Assembly: GCA_036493735.1 (NCBI GenBank)
Contig: DASXPH010000130.1
Span: forward strand, 17,391 to 81,390
DNA length: 64,000 bases
Direction of reading: 5' to 3'
DNA from: AG2 sp036493735
GTDB taxonomy: Bacteria; Gemmatimonadota; Gemmatimonadetes; Gemmatimonadales; Gemmatimonadaceae
Positions 15,986-24,359 of the stretch are shown one piece after another. The position numbers and the translations under genes are program-made. Each line of letters opens with the position of its first letter. The stretch's first letter is position 1. The notes below the pieces were generated by a model. The model searched no databases. It saw only the letters and a list, made by a program, of their open reading frames with translations, and had not been told where the DNA came from.

Positions 15986-18900
15986 ATGAGAGGTTTCTGG
16001 AAAGGCTTGCTTGCACCCCTGGCCTGCATCGCGCTGTCCGCAGGTACTGCCGGTGCGCAGCAGCAGCGGTCGGCCATCACTGGCCGAATCACCGAGCGTG
16101 GAACCAACACACCGATCGCGGACGCGAACATCGTCGTCGTCGGTACGCAGCGCGGTGCTCGCACCGATGACAATGGCGCGTATCGCATCACGGACGTCAC
16201 GCCCGGCACGTACACACTGCGCGTTGCACGTCTCGGTTTCTCGGCCGCGTCTCGTCAGGTGACGGTGGACGCGGGCGCCAACAGCACCGCGGATTTCGTT
16301 CTCCAAGCGTCTGCCGTCCAGATCGATCAAGTCGTCGTGACGGCGACGGGAGCGACGGAACGAAAGCGTGAGAATGGAAACGACGTCGGCATCATCAAGC
16401 CGGGCGATCAGGTGAGTCTGGCCGCGGAGCCGAGTCTGACCTCCACGCTCGCGGCGAAAACACCAGGTCTCGTCATCACCCAGGGTTCAGGCACGGCTGG
16501 GACCAGCGCGCGCATTCGCATTCGCGGCGCGAACTCGGTGTCGCTCTCGAATGATCCGTTGTTGATCGTCGATGGCGTACGCGTCGACAACAGCACGGAC
16601 TCGTTCGGCCCGGGCGTGGGCGGCGCGAGCATTAGCCGCTTCGACGACATCAATCCTGAAGACGTCGAGAGCATCGAAGTACTCAAGGGACCGGCGGCAT
16701 CGGCGCTGTATGGAACGGCGGCAGCGAACGGGGTCATTCAGATCACGACGAAGCGCGGAGCCGCCGGCCGCACCCAGTGGCGTACGTTCGCGCAATACGG
16801 CAATCAGTGGAATCCCGTCAACTACGGCGACAACTACTACAACATCGGGACGACATCGACGGGAACGACCTACGGCTCGTCGTGCACGCTCGACCGAGCG
16901 ACCCAGCCAACCCCTGTGTGCACGCTTGGCACGGTCGCGCAGTTCAATCCAGCCAAGTTCTACAACGTCTACACGACGGGAAACATCAGGTCCTATGGCT
17001 TGAGTGCGTCGGGCGGCGGTGACGCAACGCAGTACTACATCAGCGGCGATGGTGATCGGCAGGTCGGCGCGATCAGCATAAACCAGACGCACAACTACAG
17101 TCTTCGCGCGAACCTCACGACGCACCTGACGCCGAAGCTCAACGCGACGTTCACGACGAACTATATCGATCGAGGCGTTCGGCTGCCGGACAACGACAAC
17201 GACATCTACGGCCCGTTAGGCAATATTCTGCTCGGCAAGGCATTCAATTGTTCGGCGGCGCAATTCCATGCGAGCTCGTTGGCCGCACAGTGCGGTGCGG
17301 ACACACTCAGCGACGGCTTCTACTCGGCGGTCCCGTCGACGTTCTACATTCGTGACATCGACCAGTGGGCGAAGCGGTTCGTCGGCGGCGCGACGGCGAC
17401 ATGGCAGCCGCTGTCCTGGCTCACCGGCGTGGGACAGGCCGGTGTCGACATGGACAATCTGCTCGAGCGCTCGTACTTCCCCTCCAACGTCATAACGTGG
17501 GTCAACGCGACGATCACGAACGGGTCCATCCAGGAGTACCGTCGCCAGAATCCCCGCTACAGCACGCAGGGAAGCTTCACCGCGAACAAGCAGTTCGGGT
17601 CGATCAGCACATCGACTGTCGTCGGCGGCCAGTACCTCAACGAGCAGCTGCACTACACGTTGGCGCAGGGCGATCACCTGATTCCAGGGACCGCCTCACT
17701 GGCCGACGCGACGCAGAACAAGCTCGTCAACGAGAGCAACCAGACGATCATCACGGTTGGATCCTACGCGCGCGAGCAACTCGGATTCCGGGATCGGCTG
17801 TTCCTGACGGGCTCGCTGCGCGCAGACGAGAACAGCGCCTTCGGTAAGGATTTCAAGCTTGCTTATTATCCGGCCGTCAGCGCGTCGTGGGTGATGTCGG
17901 AGGAGCCCTTCCTGCGCGATCGGTCATGGTTTGCGTCGGGCCTGCTCAGCCAGTTGCGACTCCGCGGCGCGTTCGGCGAGTCCGGCCAGCGCCCCGGTTT
18001 CCGCCAGGCTGACACGTATCTCTCCGGTGCAGCCGTCACGCAGGCTGGAGGAGGTGAGCTGGCATCAGTGATCATCGGCGGGACGGGCAATCCGACCCTC
18101 AAGCCGGAAATTTCCACCGAGTATGAGGGCGGCTTCGATCTCAACTTCTACCAGGATAAGATCGGCATCCAGTACACCAGCTATCGCAAGACGACGAAGA
18201 ATGCTCTCGTCGCGCGCGTGCTGGCGCCGTCCTTGGGTGTGAGCAGCACGCAGTTCGTGAACTTGGGAGAAGTCTTCAACGGTGGCAACGAGCTGGCGTT
18301 GAACGCAACGCTCTACGATAACCAGAACGCCCGGTTCGAGGTCAATCTCTCGGGTTCGACATTGAAGAACCGACTCAACAAGCTGGGCACCGGCATCGCA
18401 TCGATCATCTTCGATCCGCAGCGCCACGTGGAAGGGTACCCGTTAGGCGGCTTCTGGGCGAAGAAGATCCTGTCGTACAGTGACGCGAACGGCGACGGTA
18501 TCCTCAGTCGCACCGAGGTGAACGTCGACAACAACGTCACGTACATCGGGCCAGTGCTGCCGACTTTCGAGCTCAGCGCAACGCCGACCCTTACACTGTT
18601 CAAGAATCTCAAATTATCGGCGCTCGTCCAGCATCGCGGCGGCAATTACGTCTACAACCAGACGGAAGAGTTCCGCTGCACGACGTCGGCGTTCGCGAAC
18701 TGTCGTGAAGACAATGATCCGACAGCGCCGCTGGTGGATCAGGCGGCGGTCATCGCGTATCAGAAGACGGTCGCCAGCGGCTTGCCATCGCACGCCGGCT
18801 TCATTCAGAAGGGCGATTTCACGAAGCTGCGTGAGATCTCGGCCACATTTACGCTGCCGCAGCTCGTCTCGAACCGACTCGGCTTGCGTTCCTCCGCGAT

Positions 18901-19072
18901 CACCTTCGCCGGTCGCAATCTGCACACGTGGACGTCCTATCGCGGTGCCGATCCCGAGATCCAGTATGCGCAGCAACAGGGCACGTCGACCACCGCGAGC
19001 TTCATCGGGACCGACTTCCTGACGCAGGCGCCATTCCGCTCGTTCATCACACGCCTCGATCTCAACTTCTAA
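15986..19072 (+). CDS. SusC/RagA-type TonB-dependent outer-membrane receptor
   Basis: Start ATG 15986 follows GAAGGAG and begins a signal peptide (MRGFWKGLLAPLACIALSAG to about GAQ). Of 1028 residues: a carboxypeptidase-regulatory-like beta domain (about 25-105; ITGRITERGTNTPIADANI and DDNGAYRITDVTPGTYTLRV); a plug domain (about 120-245) with GVRVD and the SusC signature ...DINPEDVESIEVLKGPAASALYG; then a 22-stranded barrel ending in the outer-membrane signal RLDLNF. It imports large substrates, often glycans or peptides, using TonB energy and a SusD partner, which is the next gene. The substrate cannot be told from sequence. Octamers at 17214 and 18441 both read Pro-Leu-Gly. Confidence 0.95.
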   Translation: MRGFWKGLLAPLACIALSAGTAGAQQQRSAITGRITERGTNTPIADANIVVVGTQRGARTDDNGAYRITDVTPGTYTLRVARLGFSAASRQVTVDAGANSTADFVLQASAVQIDQVVVTATGATERKRENGNDVGIIKPGDQVSLAAEPSLTSTLAAKTPGLVITQGSGTAGTSARIRIRGANSVSLSNDPLLIVDGVRVDNSTDSFGPGVGGASISRFDDINPEDVESIEVLKGPAASALYGTAAANGVIQITTKRGAAGRTQWRTFAQYGNQWNPVNYGDNYYNIGTTSTGTTYGSSCTLDRATQPTPVCTLGTVAQFNPAKFYNVYTTGNIRSYGLSASGGGDATQYYISGDGDRQVGAISINQTHNYSLRANLTTHLTPKLNATFTTNYIDRGVRLPDNDNDIYGPLGNILLGKAFNCSAAQFHASSLAAQCGADTLSDGFYSAVPSTFYIRDIDQWAKRFVGGATATWQPLSWLTGVGQAGVDMDNLLERSYFPSNVITWVNATITNGSIQEYRRQNPRYSTQGSFTANKQFGSISTSTVVGGQYLNEQLHYTLAQGDHLIPGTASLADATQNKLVNESNQTIITVGSYAREQLGFRDRLFLTGSLRADENSAFGKDFKLAYYPAVSASWVMSEEPFLRDRSWFASGLLSQLRLRGAFGESGQRPGFRQADTYLSGAAVTQAGGGELASVIIGGTGNPTLKPEISTEYEGGFDLNFYQDKIGIQYTSYRKTTKNALVARVLAPSLGVSSTQFVNLGEVFNGGNELALNATLYDNQNARFEVNLSGSTLKNRLNKLGTGIASIIFDPQRHVEGYPLGGFWAKKILSYSDANGDGILSRTEVNVDNNVTYIGPVLPTFELSATPTLTLFKNLKLSALVQHRGGNYVYNQTEEFRCTTSAFANCREDNDPTAPLVDQAAVIAYQKTVASGLPSHAGFIQKGDFTKLREISATFTLPQLVSNRLGLRSSAITFAGRNLHTWTSYRGADPEIQYAQQQGTSTTASFIGTDFLTQAPFRSFITRLDLNF

Positions 19073-19114
19073 GTGTCACCGCCCACTCAGCAGATACCCA
19101 TGATGAGGAACCTC

Positions 19115-20551
19115 ATGACTTCATACTCACGGCGTCTTCTCGCGCGCGCGGCGGCGCGATGCGCAGCGGCGGTATCGTTGGCTGCTGTCGGCATCGCGCT
19201 CACCGGGTGCAATCTGGACAAGACGCTCAAAGTGCAGGACGTGGATGTGGCGACACCGGAATCCACGGCGTCCGCGGCTGGTTTGCCGGTGCTATACGGC
19301 GGCGGTCTGGCTGACTTCCAGCAGCAGATGAATTACGTGGACGGCACAGTCGATCTCCCCGGTCTGCTCAGCGACGAGCTGCGGGACATCGATACGTTTC
19401 CGACGCGCATTTCGGTGGACCAGCGTGGTCCAATCCAGATCAACAACGGTACGGTTCAGCAATGGCTGCGGTACATGCAGCAGGCGCGCGCGTCTCTCGA
19501 ACGTGGCGCTAGCGCTTTTGCCCAGTTCGCCGCGAAGGATGCGCGGCGCGGAGAGATGCACGCGCTGGAAGGCCTCATGTACGTCTACTTCGGCGAGGAC
19601 TTCTGCAACGGCATGCCGTACAGCGAGTTCACAAACGGCAACCCCGTCTACGGTGCGCCGACATCGAATACGCAGAGCTTCCAGCTCGCCGTCGCGGAGG
19701 CCGATTCGGCGCTCGCGATCATAGCGACCTCCGATACCGTAGCGCAGGGCACCCTCATCAAGACGGTACGGAATCTCGCTTCGGTGGTTAAGGGCCGCGC
19801 GCACCTCGATCTCAATCAACCGGATCTGGCGGCAGCAGCTGTTGCGAATGTTCCGCTGACCTTCCAGTATGACGTTTATAACTCCACTAACAGCTCGCGC
19901 GAGAACAATGGCATTTACATCAACGTCGGTCCTCTCAGCAAGCGCTACGCGGTCTCCGACGGTGAAGGACCGAACACGATTCCGTTCCGCACGTTAGGCT
20001 GGAATGACGCGAACGCGACGGGCGATGCGCGCGTTCGGTATTATAAGTCGGGGATTGGTCAGGATGGTCAGTCGACTGCGTACTACACGCTCAAGTATCC
20101 CGACTACGGCACGCCGATCGTCGTCGCCGACGGTGTCGAGGCGCAGCTGATCACTGCCGAAGACAAATTGCACAACAACGATGACGCGGGTTGGCTGGGC
20201 ATCCTGAACGCGCTTCGCGCGAATACAGCCCTTCTCAATTCGCCGCCGTACACGATCGCCGGTCAGAAGCCCGCGACAGCGCTCGCGGCACTGACGGACC
20301 CGGGGACGGATTCAACGCGGGTCGATCTGATGTTTCAGGAGCGCGCACTCTGGATGTATCTGACCGGCCACCGGCTCGGTGATCTGCGCCGATTGGTTAG
20401 GCAGTACAATCGTGCTGATGCCCAGTTCCCGTCCGGCACGTATGGCGGCGCTGCCGGCGGCCCGATGGGATCGGACTTCAACTTCCCGATCAGCATCGAC
20501 GAGCAGAACAACACGACTGCTCCGAACGGCTGCACCGATCGAAAGGCGTGA
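19115..20551 (+). CDS. SusD/RagB-type outer-membrane lipoprotein
   Basis: I favour ATG 19115, with GATGAGGA just upstream; in-frame starts at 19073 (GTG), 19100 and 19103 are also possible. The signal has lipobox GIALTGC. About 478 residues, mostly helical with TPR-like repeats, of which SNTQSFQLAVAEADSALAII, VKGRAHLDLNQPDLAAA and the C-terminal RALWMYLTGHRLGDLRRLVR are typical of SusD/RagB proteins. SusD caps the SusC barrel and binds substrate on the cell surface. The short gap to the SusC-like gene indicates co-transcription. The protein lies toward the short end of the family. Octamers or variants at 19992 and 20395. Confidence 0.9.
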   Translation: MTSYSRRLLARAAARCAAAVSLAAVGIALTGCNLDKTLKVQDVDVATPESTASAAGLPVLYGGGLADFQQQMNYVDGTVDLPGLLSDELRDIDTFPTRISVDQRGPIQINNGTVQQWLRYMQQARASLERGASAFAQFAAKDARRGEMHALEGLMYVYFGEDFCNGMPYSEFTNGNPVYGAPTSNTQSFQLAVAEADSALAIIATSDTVAQGTLIKTVRNLASVVKGRAHLDLNQPDLAAAAVANVPLTFQYDVYNSTNSSRENNGIYINVGPLSKRYAVSDGEGPNTIPFRTLGWNDANATGDARVRYYKSGIGQDGQSTAYYTLKYPDYGTPIVVADGVEAQLITAEDKLHNNDDAGWLGILNALRANTALLNSPPYTIAGQKPATALAALTDPGTDSTRVDLMFQERALWMYLTGHRLGDLRRLVRQYNRADAQFPSGTYGGAAGGPMGSDFNFPISIDEQNNTTAPNGCTDRKA

Positions 20552-20589
20552 GGATGTCTCCAAGCTGAGCTGAACGGAGACACACAAGA

Positions 20590-20640
20590 GCAGATCCCTC
20601 GCTGCGCTCGGGATGACAAGCCCGGTGCAACGAGGGATCT
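20590..20640. repeat. Dispersed GATCCCTCG...GCTCGGGATGA palindromic element, copy 1
   Basis: AGATCCCTCG (20592-20601) pairs with CGAGGGATCT (20631-20640), and an internal GCTCGGGATGAC forms a second possible partner for the left arm. It lies between the 3' ends of the SusD gene (plus) and metG (minus), where it could serve as a bidirectional terminator, although it has no T-run. A related copy occurs at 48299-48326. Confidence 0.6.
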
Positions 20641-20657
20641 CTTGCTAAAACGGATAC

Positions 20658-22181
20658 TCACTTCGGAAAAAGGGAAGCGCCTTTCCGGACCTTCCAGCCC
20701 GCCGCGTCCAGCCCCGGAAGGTTCTCGAACCGCTGATCTGAAACACGTCCAGGACCACCGAGCTGGCGCCAGAGCTCCTCGGTCTTCCCGGGCACGAACG
20801 GATGCAGCAGCACGCACTGCCGTGCCAGACCGCGGATCACCGCCGCGAGCACATCATCGAGCGCCGCGTGCTTCGATTCGTCTTTCGCGAGCGCCCATGG
20901 CTGCGACGACTGCACGAACTCGTTTCCGCGCGTCACGCTCGCCAGCGCGCGTTTTACTCCGTCCTGGAGCAGATAGCCGCGGGACCCATCCATCGCCGCG
21001 TGATACTCGGCGAGGTCGGCTAGATCTGCACGATCAAGGGTTGTCCGCTCGCCGGTGGGCACCATACCCTCGCGATACTTCTCGACCATCGCGATGGCCC
21101 GGCTTCCAAGGTTGCCCCACGTATTCGCCAGCTCCGCGGTATAGCGCTCGTCGAAGCGCTCCCAGGAGAAATCGCCGTCGCCATCGAAGGGAATCTCACG
21201 GAGAAGAAAGTAGCGCAATGCATCCGGGCCATGGCGATCGATGGCCTGTTCGAGCGAGAAGGCGACGCCGGCCGACTTGCTGAAACGCTCACCGCCGAAG
21301 GTCATGAATCCATGCGCCCACACGTGCTCGGGAATCGCGATCTCGGCCGCTTGGAGCATCGCCGGCCAGACGACGCAGTGCAGCCGGGTGATGTCCTTCC
21401 CGATGATGTGTAGCTGAGCAGGCCAGAGCTCCCGGTATTTCTTCTCGGGGAAGCCCGTCGCAGTGAGGTAGTTCGGCAGTGCGTCGAACCATACCCAGGT
21501 CCCCTGCTCCTCGCCGTTGCTCGATCGAAGGGGGAAGGGAATCGCCCATGACAAGCGCGAGCGCGTGATGGAGATGTCCTCGAGTCCCTGGGCGAGTAGC
21601 GCGAGGATCTCGTTGCGGCGCGCGTCGGGCCGGAGAAAGTCGGGCCGTTCCTCGAACAGGCGCTCGAGAAAGGGCTGATATCTCGTCAGGCGAAAGAACC
21701 AGTTGCGCTCTTCGGTCCATTGCAACTCACGCGTCGGGTGCAGGACGCAGTGGCCCTCCACGATCTCGTTTTCCCGCTTGAACAGCTCACAGCCGACGCA
21801 GTACCAGCCCTCGTACGTCTTCTCGTAGAAATCGTCTGGATTCTTCTCGTGAATGCGTTCGATGAGCGCCTTCACACCACGTTTGTGCGCCGGATCTGTC
21901 GTGCGGATGAACTGATCGTTGGAGATGTCAAGCAGACGCCATGCGTTCTCGAACGTCGCTGCAATCCGGTCGACGAATGCCTGTGGCGATACGCCGCCTT
22001 CATCGGCAGCCTGCTTCACTTTCTGCCCGTGCTCGTCCATTCCCATGAGGAAATGCACTTCGTCGCCCGCGAGGCGGCGATAGCGGGCGATGGCGTCGGC
22101 GCCGATTTTCTCCAGGGCGTGGCCGAGGTGCGGGTCGCCATTCGCGTAGTCAATGGCGGTGGTGAGGAAGAATCTGGCCAC
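20658..22181 (-). CDS. metG: Methionyl-tRNA synthetase
   Basis: 507 residues from GTG 22181. Class I synthetase: ATP-binding HLGH (HIGH motif, residues 18-21), zinc-knuckle region CVGCELFK with a later CVLHPTREL, and the second signature RFSKS, a variant of KMSKS, at about residue 300. The C-terminal part is the anticodon-binding helical domain (ELANTWGNLGSRAIAMVEKY, then VLLHPFVPGKTEELW). It lacks the extra C-terminal tRNA-binding (EMAP/Trbp111-like) domain of longer MetRS forms, so it is the short form. It charges tRNA-Met, both initiator and elongator. It is the last gene of the dnaE-accA-ricT-metG run. Confidence 0.96.
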   Translation of the reverse strand: MARFFLTTAIDYANGDPHLGHALEKIGADAIARYRRLAGDEVHFLMGMDEHGQKVKQAADEGGVSPQAFVDRIAATFENAWRLLDISNDQFIRTTDPAHKRGVKALIERIHEKNPDDFYEKTYEGWYCVGCELFKRENEIVEGHCVLHPTRELQWTEERNWFFRLTRYQPFLERLFEERPDFLRPDARRNEILALLAQGLEDISITRSRLSWAIPFPLRSSNGEEQGTWVWFDALPNYLTATGFPEKKYRELWPAQLHIIGKDITRLHCVVWPAMLQAAEIAIPEHVWAHGFMTFGGERFSKSAGVAFSLEQAIDRHGPDALRYFLLREIPFDGDGDFSWERFDERYTAELANTWGNLGSRAIAMVEKYREGMVPTGERTTLDRADLADLAEYHAAMDGSRGYLLQDGVKRALASVTRGNEFVQSSQPWALAKDESKHAALDDVLAAVIRGLARQCVLLHPFVPGKTEELWRQLGGPGRVSDQRFENLPGLDAAGWKVRKGASLFPK

Positions 22182-22205
22182 GATCGTTGTGTTGCGGTGA
22201 GTGGA

Positions 22206-22232
22206 GCCTAACGAGCAGACAAACCGTTAGGC
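22206..22232. repeat. Inverted pair of CGTTAGGC octamers between ricT and metG
   Basis: GCCTAACG (22206-22213) and CGTTAGGC (22225-22232) are exact reverse complements separated by 11 nt, so the transcript can form an 8-bp stem. The right copy contains the TAA stop of ricT, and the left copy lies 25 bp before the GTG of metG. It may slow or terminate transcription between the two genes; the T-run expected of a strong intrinsic terminator is absent. In organisms with DNA-uptake sequences, inverted pairs are typically found exactly at gene ends. Confidence 0.75.
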
Positions 22233-23363
22233 CTCCGAGGGAGGAGAGCCGCCGGAATCGTTGCCCGGCTCGCCGCGGTCGCGCCCGGCGCGATTGCGGC
22301 GGCCGCCACGACGCCCACGGCGGCGGTGCGGCTTGCGTGATGCATCGGCCGCTGACTCGGCTGAAGACGGTGTTTGCCCTGGGGGGGCCGCCGCACTATC
22401 CGCCGGCAGCGGCTCGTCGGCAACGATGGCATCGAGAGCGGCCGCGATCTCCGGTTCGTCCTCGACCTCGACTCGCTGATCGGCCGGCTCGAGCTCCTCC
22501 TGCGTCGTGGTGAGCGCGAATGGCAACGAGCCGCCGGCCGCCATCTCCGCGCGCAGATCCTCGAGCGCCAGGAAGCGGACTTCGCCATCGTTGCCGCGCA
22601 GCGTCACGCGCTCGCGGAAGATGTCGTTGCCGGTGACCTTCTCCTCGCCGCGAGCCGTGCGCACGAGCTTTCCTTCCTTCGGAAAGCGCTTCCGCTGCTG
22701 GACGTAGAACTCGTGCTCATACCGGAGGCAGCACATGAGCCGCCCGCAGGCGCCCGAGATCTGCGATGGGTTCAGCGACAAACGCTGATCCTTCGCGACC
22801 CCGAGATTGACGGGACGCAGCTCCGGGAGCCAGGAGCTCGAGCAATATTGCCGGCCGCACCGGCCGATGCCGTCCAGACGTTTGGCCTCGTCGCGGACGC
22901 CGATCTGTTTCAGCTCGATACGCGTTCGGAACATCGCCGCGAGCTCGCGCACGAGATTTCTAAAGTCGACGCGCTTCTCGGCCGTGAAGTAGAACGTCAG
23001 CTTCTTCCGATCCCACTGCCACTCGGCGTCGGAGATCTTCATGACGAGCTGATTCGCCTTCACCCGCTCCATCGCCTTGCGACGCGCGTCCTCGTCCTGC
23101 GATCGGACTTCGGTGTACCGCCGGACGTCGTCGGCGCTGGCCACGCGGCGGACCTTCTTCGACGGTGCGGCCTCACCCAGGCCGTGTGCGGCGCCGGCGT
23201 TTCGCTTTGCCGCGAGCTCGCCCAGCGCGTACACGTGGCCGAGATCCTCCCCGCGGTCGGCGTCAACGATGACCGGCGCTTTGAGCGCTGGCGATTCGTC
23301 GGCTTCCCAGACGAAGAACTCCTTGCGGTTGCCCTTGAACGCGACTTCGATGAGATGCGACAT
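22227..23363 (-). CDS. ricT: PSP1-domain protein, RicT/YaaT homologue
   Basis: 378 residues. The N-terminal 250 match the PSP1/YaaT family: YTEVRSQDEDARRKAMERV, then KLTFYFTAEKRVDFRNLVREL, then GVRDEAKRLDGIGRCGRQYC and SGACGRLMCCLRYEHEFY. The Cys residues of GRCGRQYC and CGRLMCC correspond to those that help hold iron-sulfur clusters in the Bacillus RicA/F/T complex, which stimulates mRNA maturation by RNase Y. The C-terminal 80 or so residues are acidic, then Arg/Gly-rich, an extension absent from the core family that could touch RNA. RicT homologues often lie beside metG or DNA polymerase genes, as here. The stop codon lies inside a CGTTAGGC octamer. Confidence 0.88.
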   Translation of the reverse strand: MSHLIEVAFKGNRKEFFVWEADESPALKAPVIVDADRGEDLGHVYALGELAAKRNAGAAHGLGEAAPSKKVRRVASADDVRRYTEVRSQDEDARRKAMERVKANQLVMKISDAEWQWDRKKLTFYFTAEKRVDFRNLVRELAAMFRTRIELKQIGVRDEAKRLDGIGRCGRQYCSSSWLPELRPVNLGVAKDQRLSLNPSQISGACGRLMCCLRYEHEFYVQQRKRFPKEGKLVRTARGEEKVTGNDIFRERVTLRGNDGEVRFLALEDLRAEMAAGGSLPFALTTTQEELEPADQRVEVEDEPEIAAALDAIVADEPLPADSAAAPPGQTPSSAESAADASRKPHRRRGRRGGRRNRAGRDRGEPGNDSGGSPPSEA

Positions 23364-23375
23364 CGTATGCGGCGG

Positions 23376-24341
23376 CTATTCGACGAACTGGCCGAGACGC
23401 TGGAATTTCTCCCGTCGTCGCCTAACGAGCTTGTCTGGCTTGAAGCGTCGCAGCTCGTCGAGATGGCGGCAGAGCGCGTCCTGGACCGCCTTGGCGGTTG
23501 CCTCGTGATCGGCGTGGGCGCCGCCAAGCGGTTCCGGAATGATCTCATCAATCACGCGCAGCTCGTAAAGATCGGGCGCCGTGATCTTGAGCGCGGATGC
23601 CGCGCGCTCGCGCATTTCCGGGCTCTTGCCATCCTTCCACAGAATGGCAGCGCAGCCTTCGACGGTGATCACGGAGTAGACCGAGTTCTCGAGCATCAAC
23701 ACGCGATCGGCGACGCCGAGCGCCAGTGCGCCGCCGGAGCCGCCTTCGCCGATGACCGTGGCGATAATCGGCACCTCGAGCCGGCTCATCTCGAACAGAT
23801 TGCGGGCGATCGCCTCCGACTGGCCGCGCTCCTCGGCGCCCAGTCCTGCCCAAGCCCCCGGCGTGTCGATGAACGTCAGCACAGGCACATGGAACTTCTC
23901 CGCGAGCTTCATCAGCCGGAGCGCCTTGCGATATCCCTCGGGATGCGGCATCCCGAAGTTGCGCTTGAGATTCTCCTTGGTATCACGGCCGCGCTGATGG
24001 CCGATGACCATGATTGTCTCGCCATCGAGCCGCGCCCAGCCACCCATGATCGCGGAGTCCTCGCGAAAGAGTCGGTCTCCGTGTAGCTCGATGAAATCCG
24101 TGAAGCAGAGCCGGATGTAGTCCTCGCTCAGCGGGCGCTTGTTGCTACGCGCCACCTGCACACGCTGCAGCGGCGTGAGATTCTTGTAAATCTCCTCGCG
24201 TAGCTCCGTGAGCTTCTTCTCGAGAGGCGCGATCTCCTCCGTGACGTTGAGCTGTTGGTCTCCGGCGAGACGCTTCAACTCATCGATCTGCTTCTCGAGT
24301 TCGGCCAGCGGCTTTTCAAAGTCCAGTGTCGCAGTCGCCAT
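23376..24341 (-). CDS. accA: Acetyl-CoA carboxylase carboxyltransferase subunit alpha
   Basis: 321 residues, the usual AccA length, after an AGAGGA ribosome-binding site. An N-terminal helical region (LDFEKPLAELEKQIDELKRL) precedes the crotonase-fold carboxyltransferase core with RPLSEDYIRLCF, then HGDRLFRED, then ITFVDTPGAW-type block VLTFIDTPGAWAGLGAEERG, IGEGGSGGALALGVADRVLML and SVYSVITVEGCAAILWKD. With AccD it transfers carboxyl from carboxybiotin to acetyl-CoA, making malonyl-CoA, the first step of fatty acid synthesis. No accD is seen in the window. The gap to dnaE upstream is 18 bp, implying one transcript. Confidence 0.97.
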   Translation of the reverse strand: MATATLDFEKPLAELEKQIDELKRLAGDQQLNVTEEIAPLEKKLTELREEIYKNLTPLQRVQVARSNKRPLSEDYIRLCFTDFIELHGDRLFREDSAIMGGWARLDGETIMVIGHQRGRDTKENLKRNFGMPHPEGYRKALRLMKLAEKFHVPVLTFIDTPGAWAGLGAEERGQSEAIARNLFEMSRLEVPIIATVIGEGGSGGALALGVADRVLMLENSVYSVITVEGCAAILWKDGKSPEMRERAASALKITAPDLYELRVIDEIIPEPLGGAHADHEATAKAVQDALCRHLDELRRFKPDKLVRRRREKFQRLGQFVE

Positions 24342-24359
24342 CCAGAGTCCTCTCGCCTG

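Noticed and set aside
22374..24086. 570-codon plus-strand frame across ricT and accA
   Set aside because: Both minus-strand products have family-wide motifs; the plus-strand frame spans two genes and has none.
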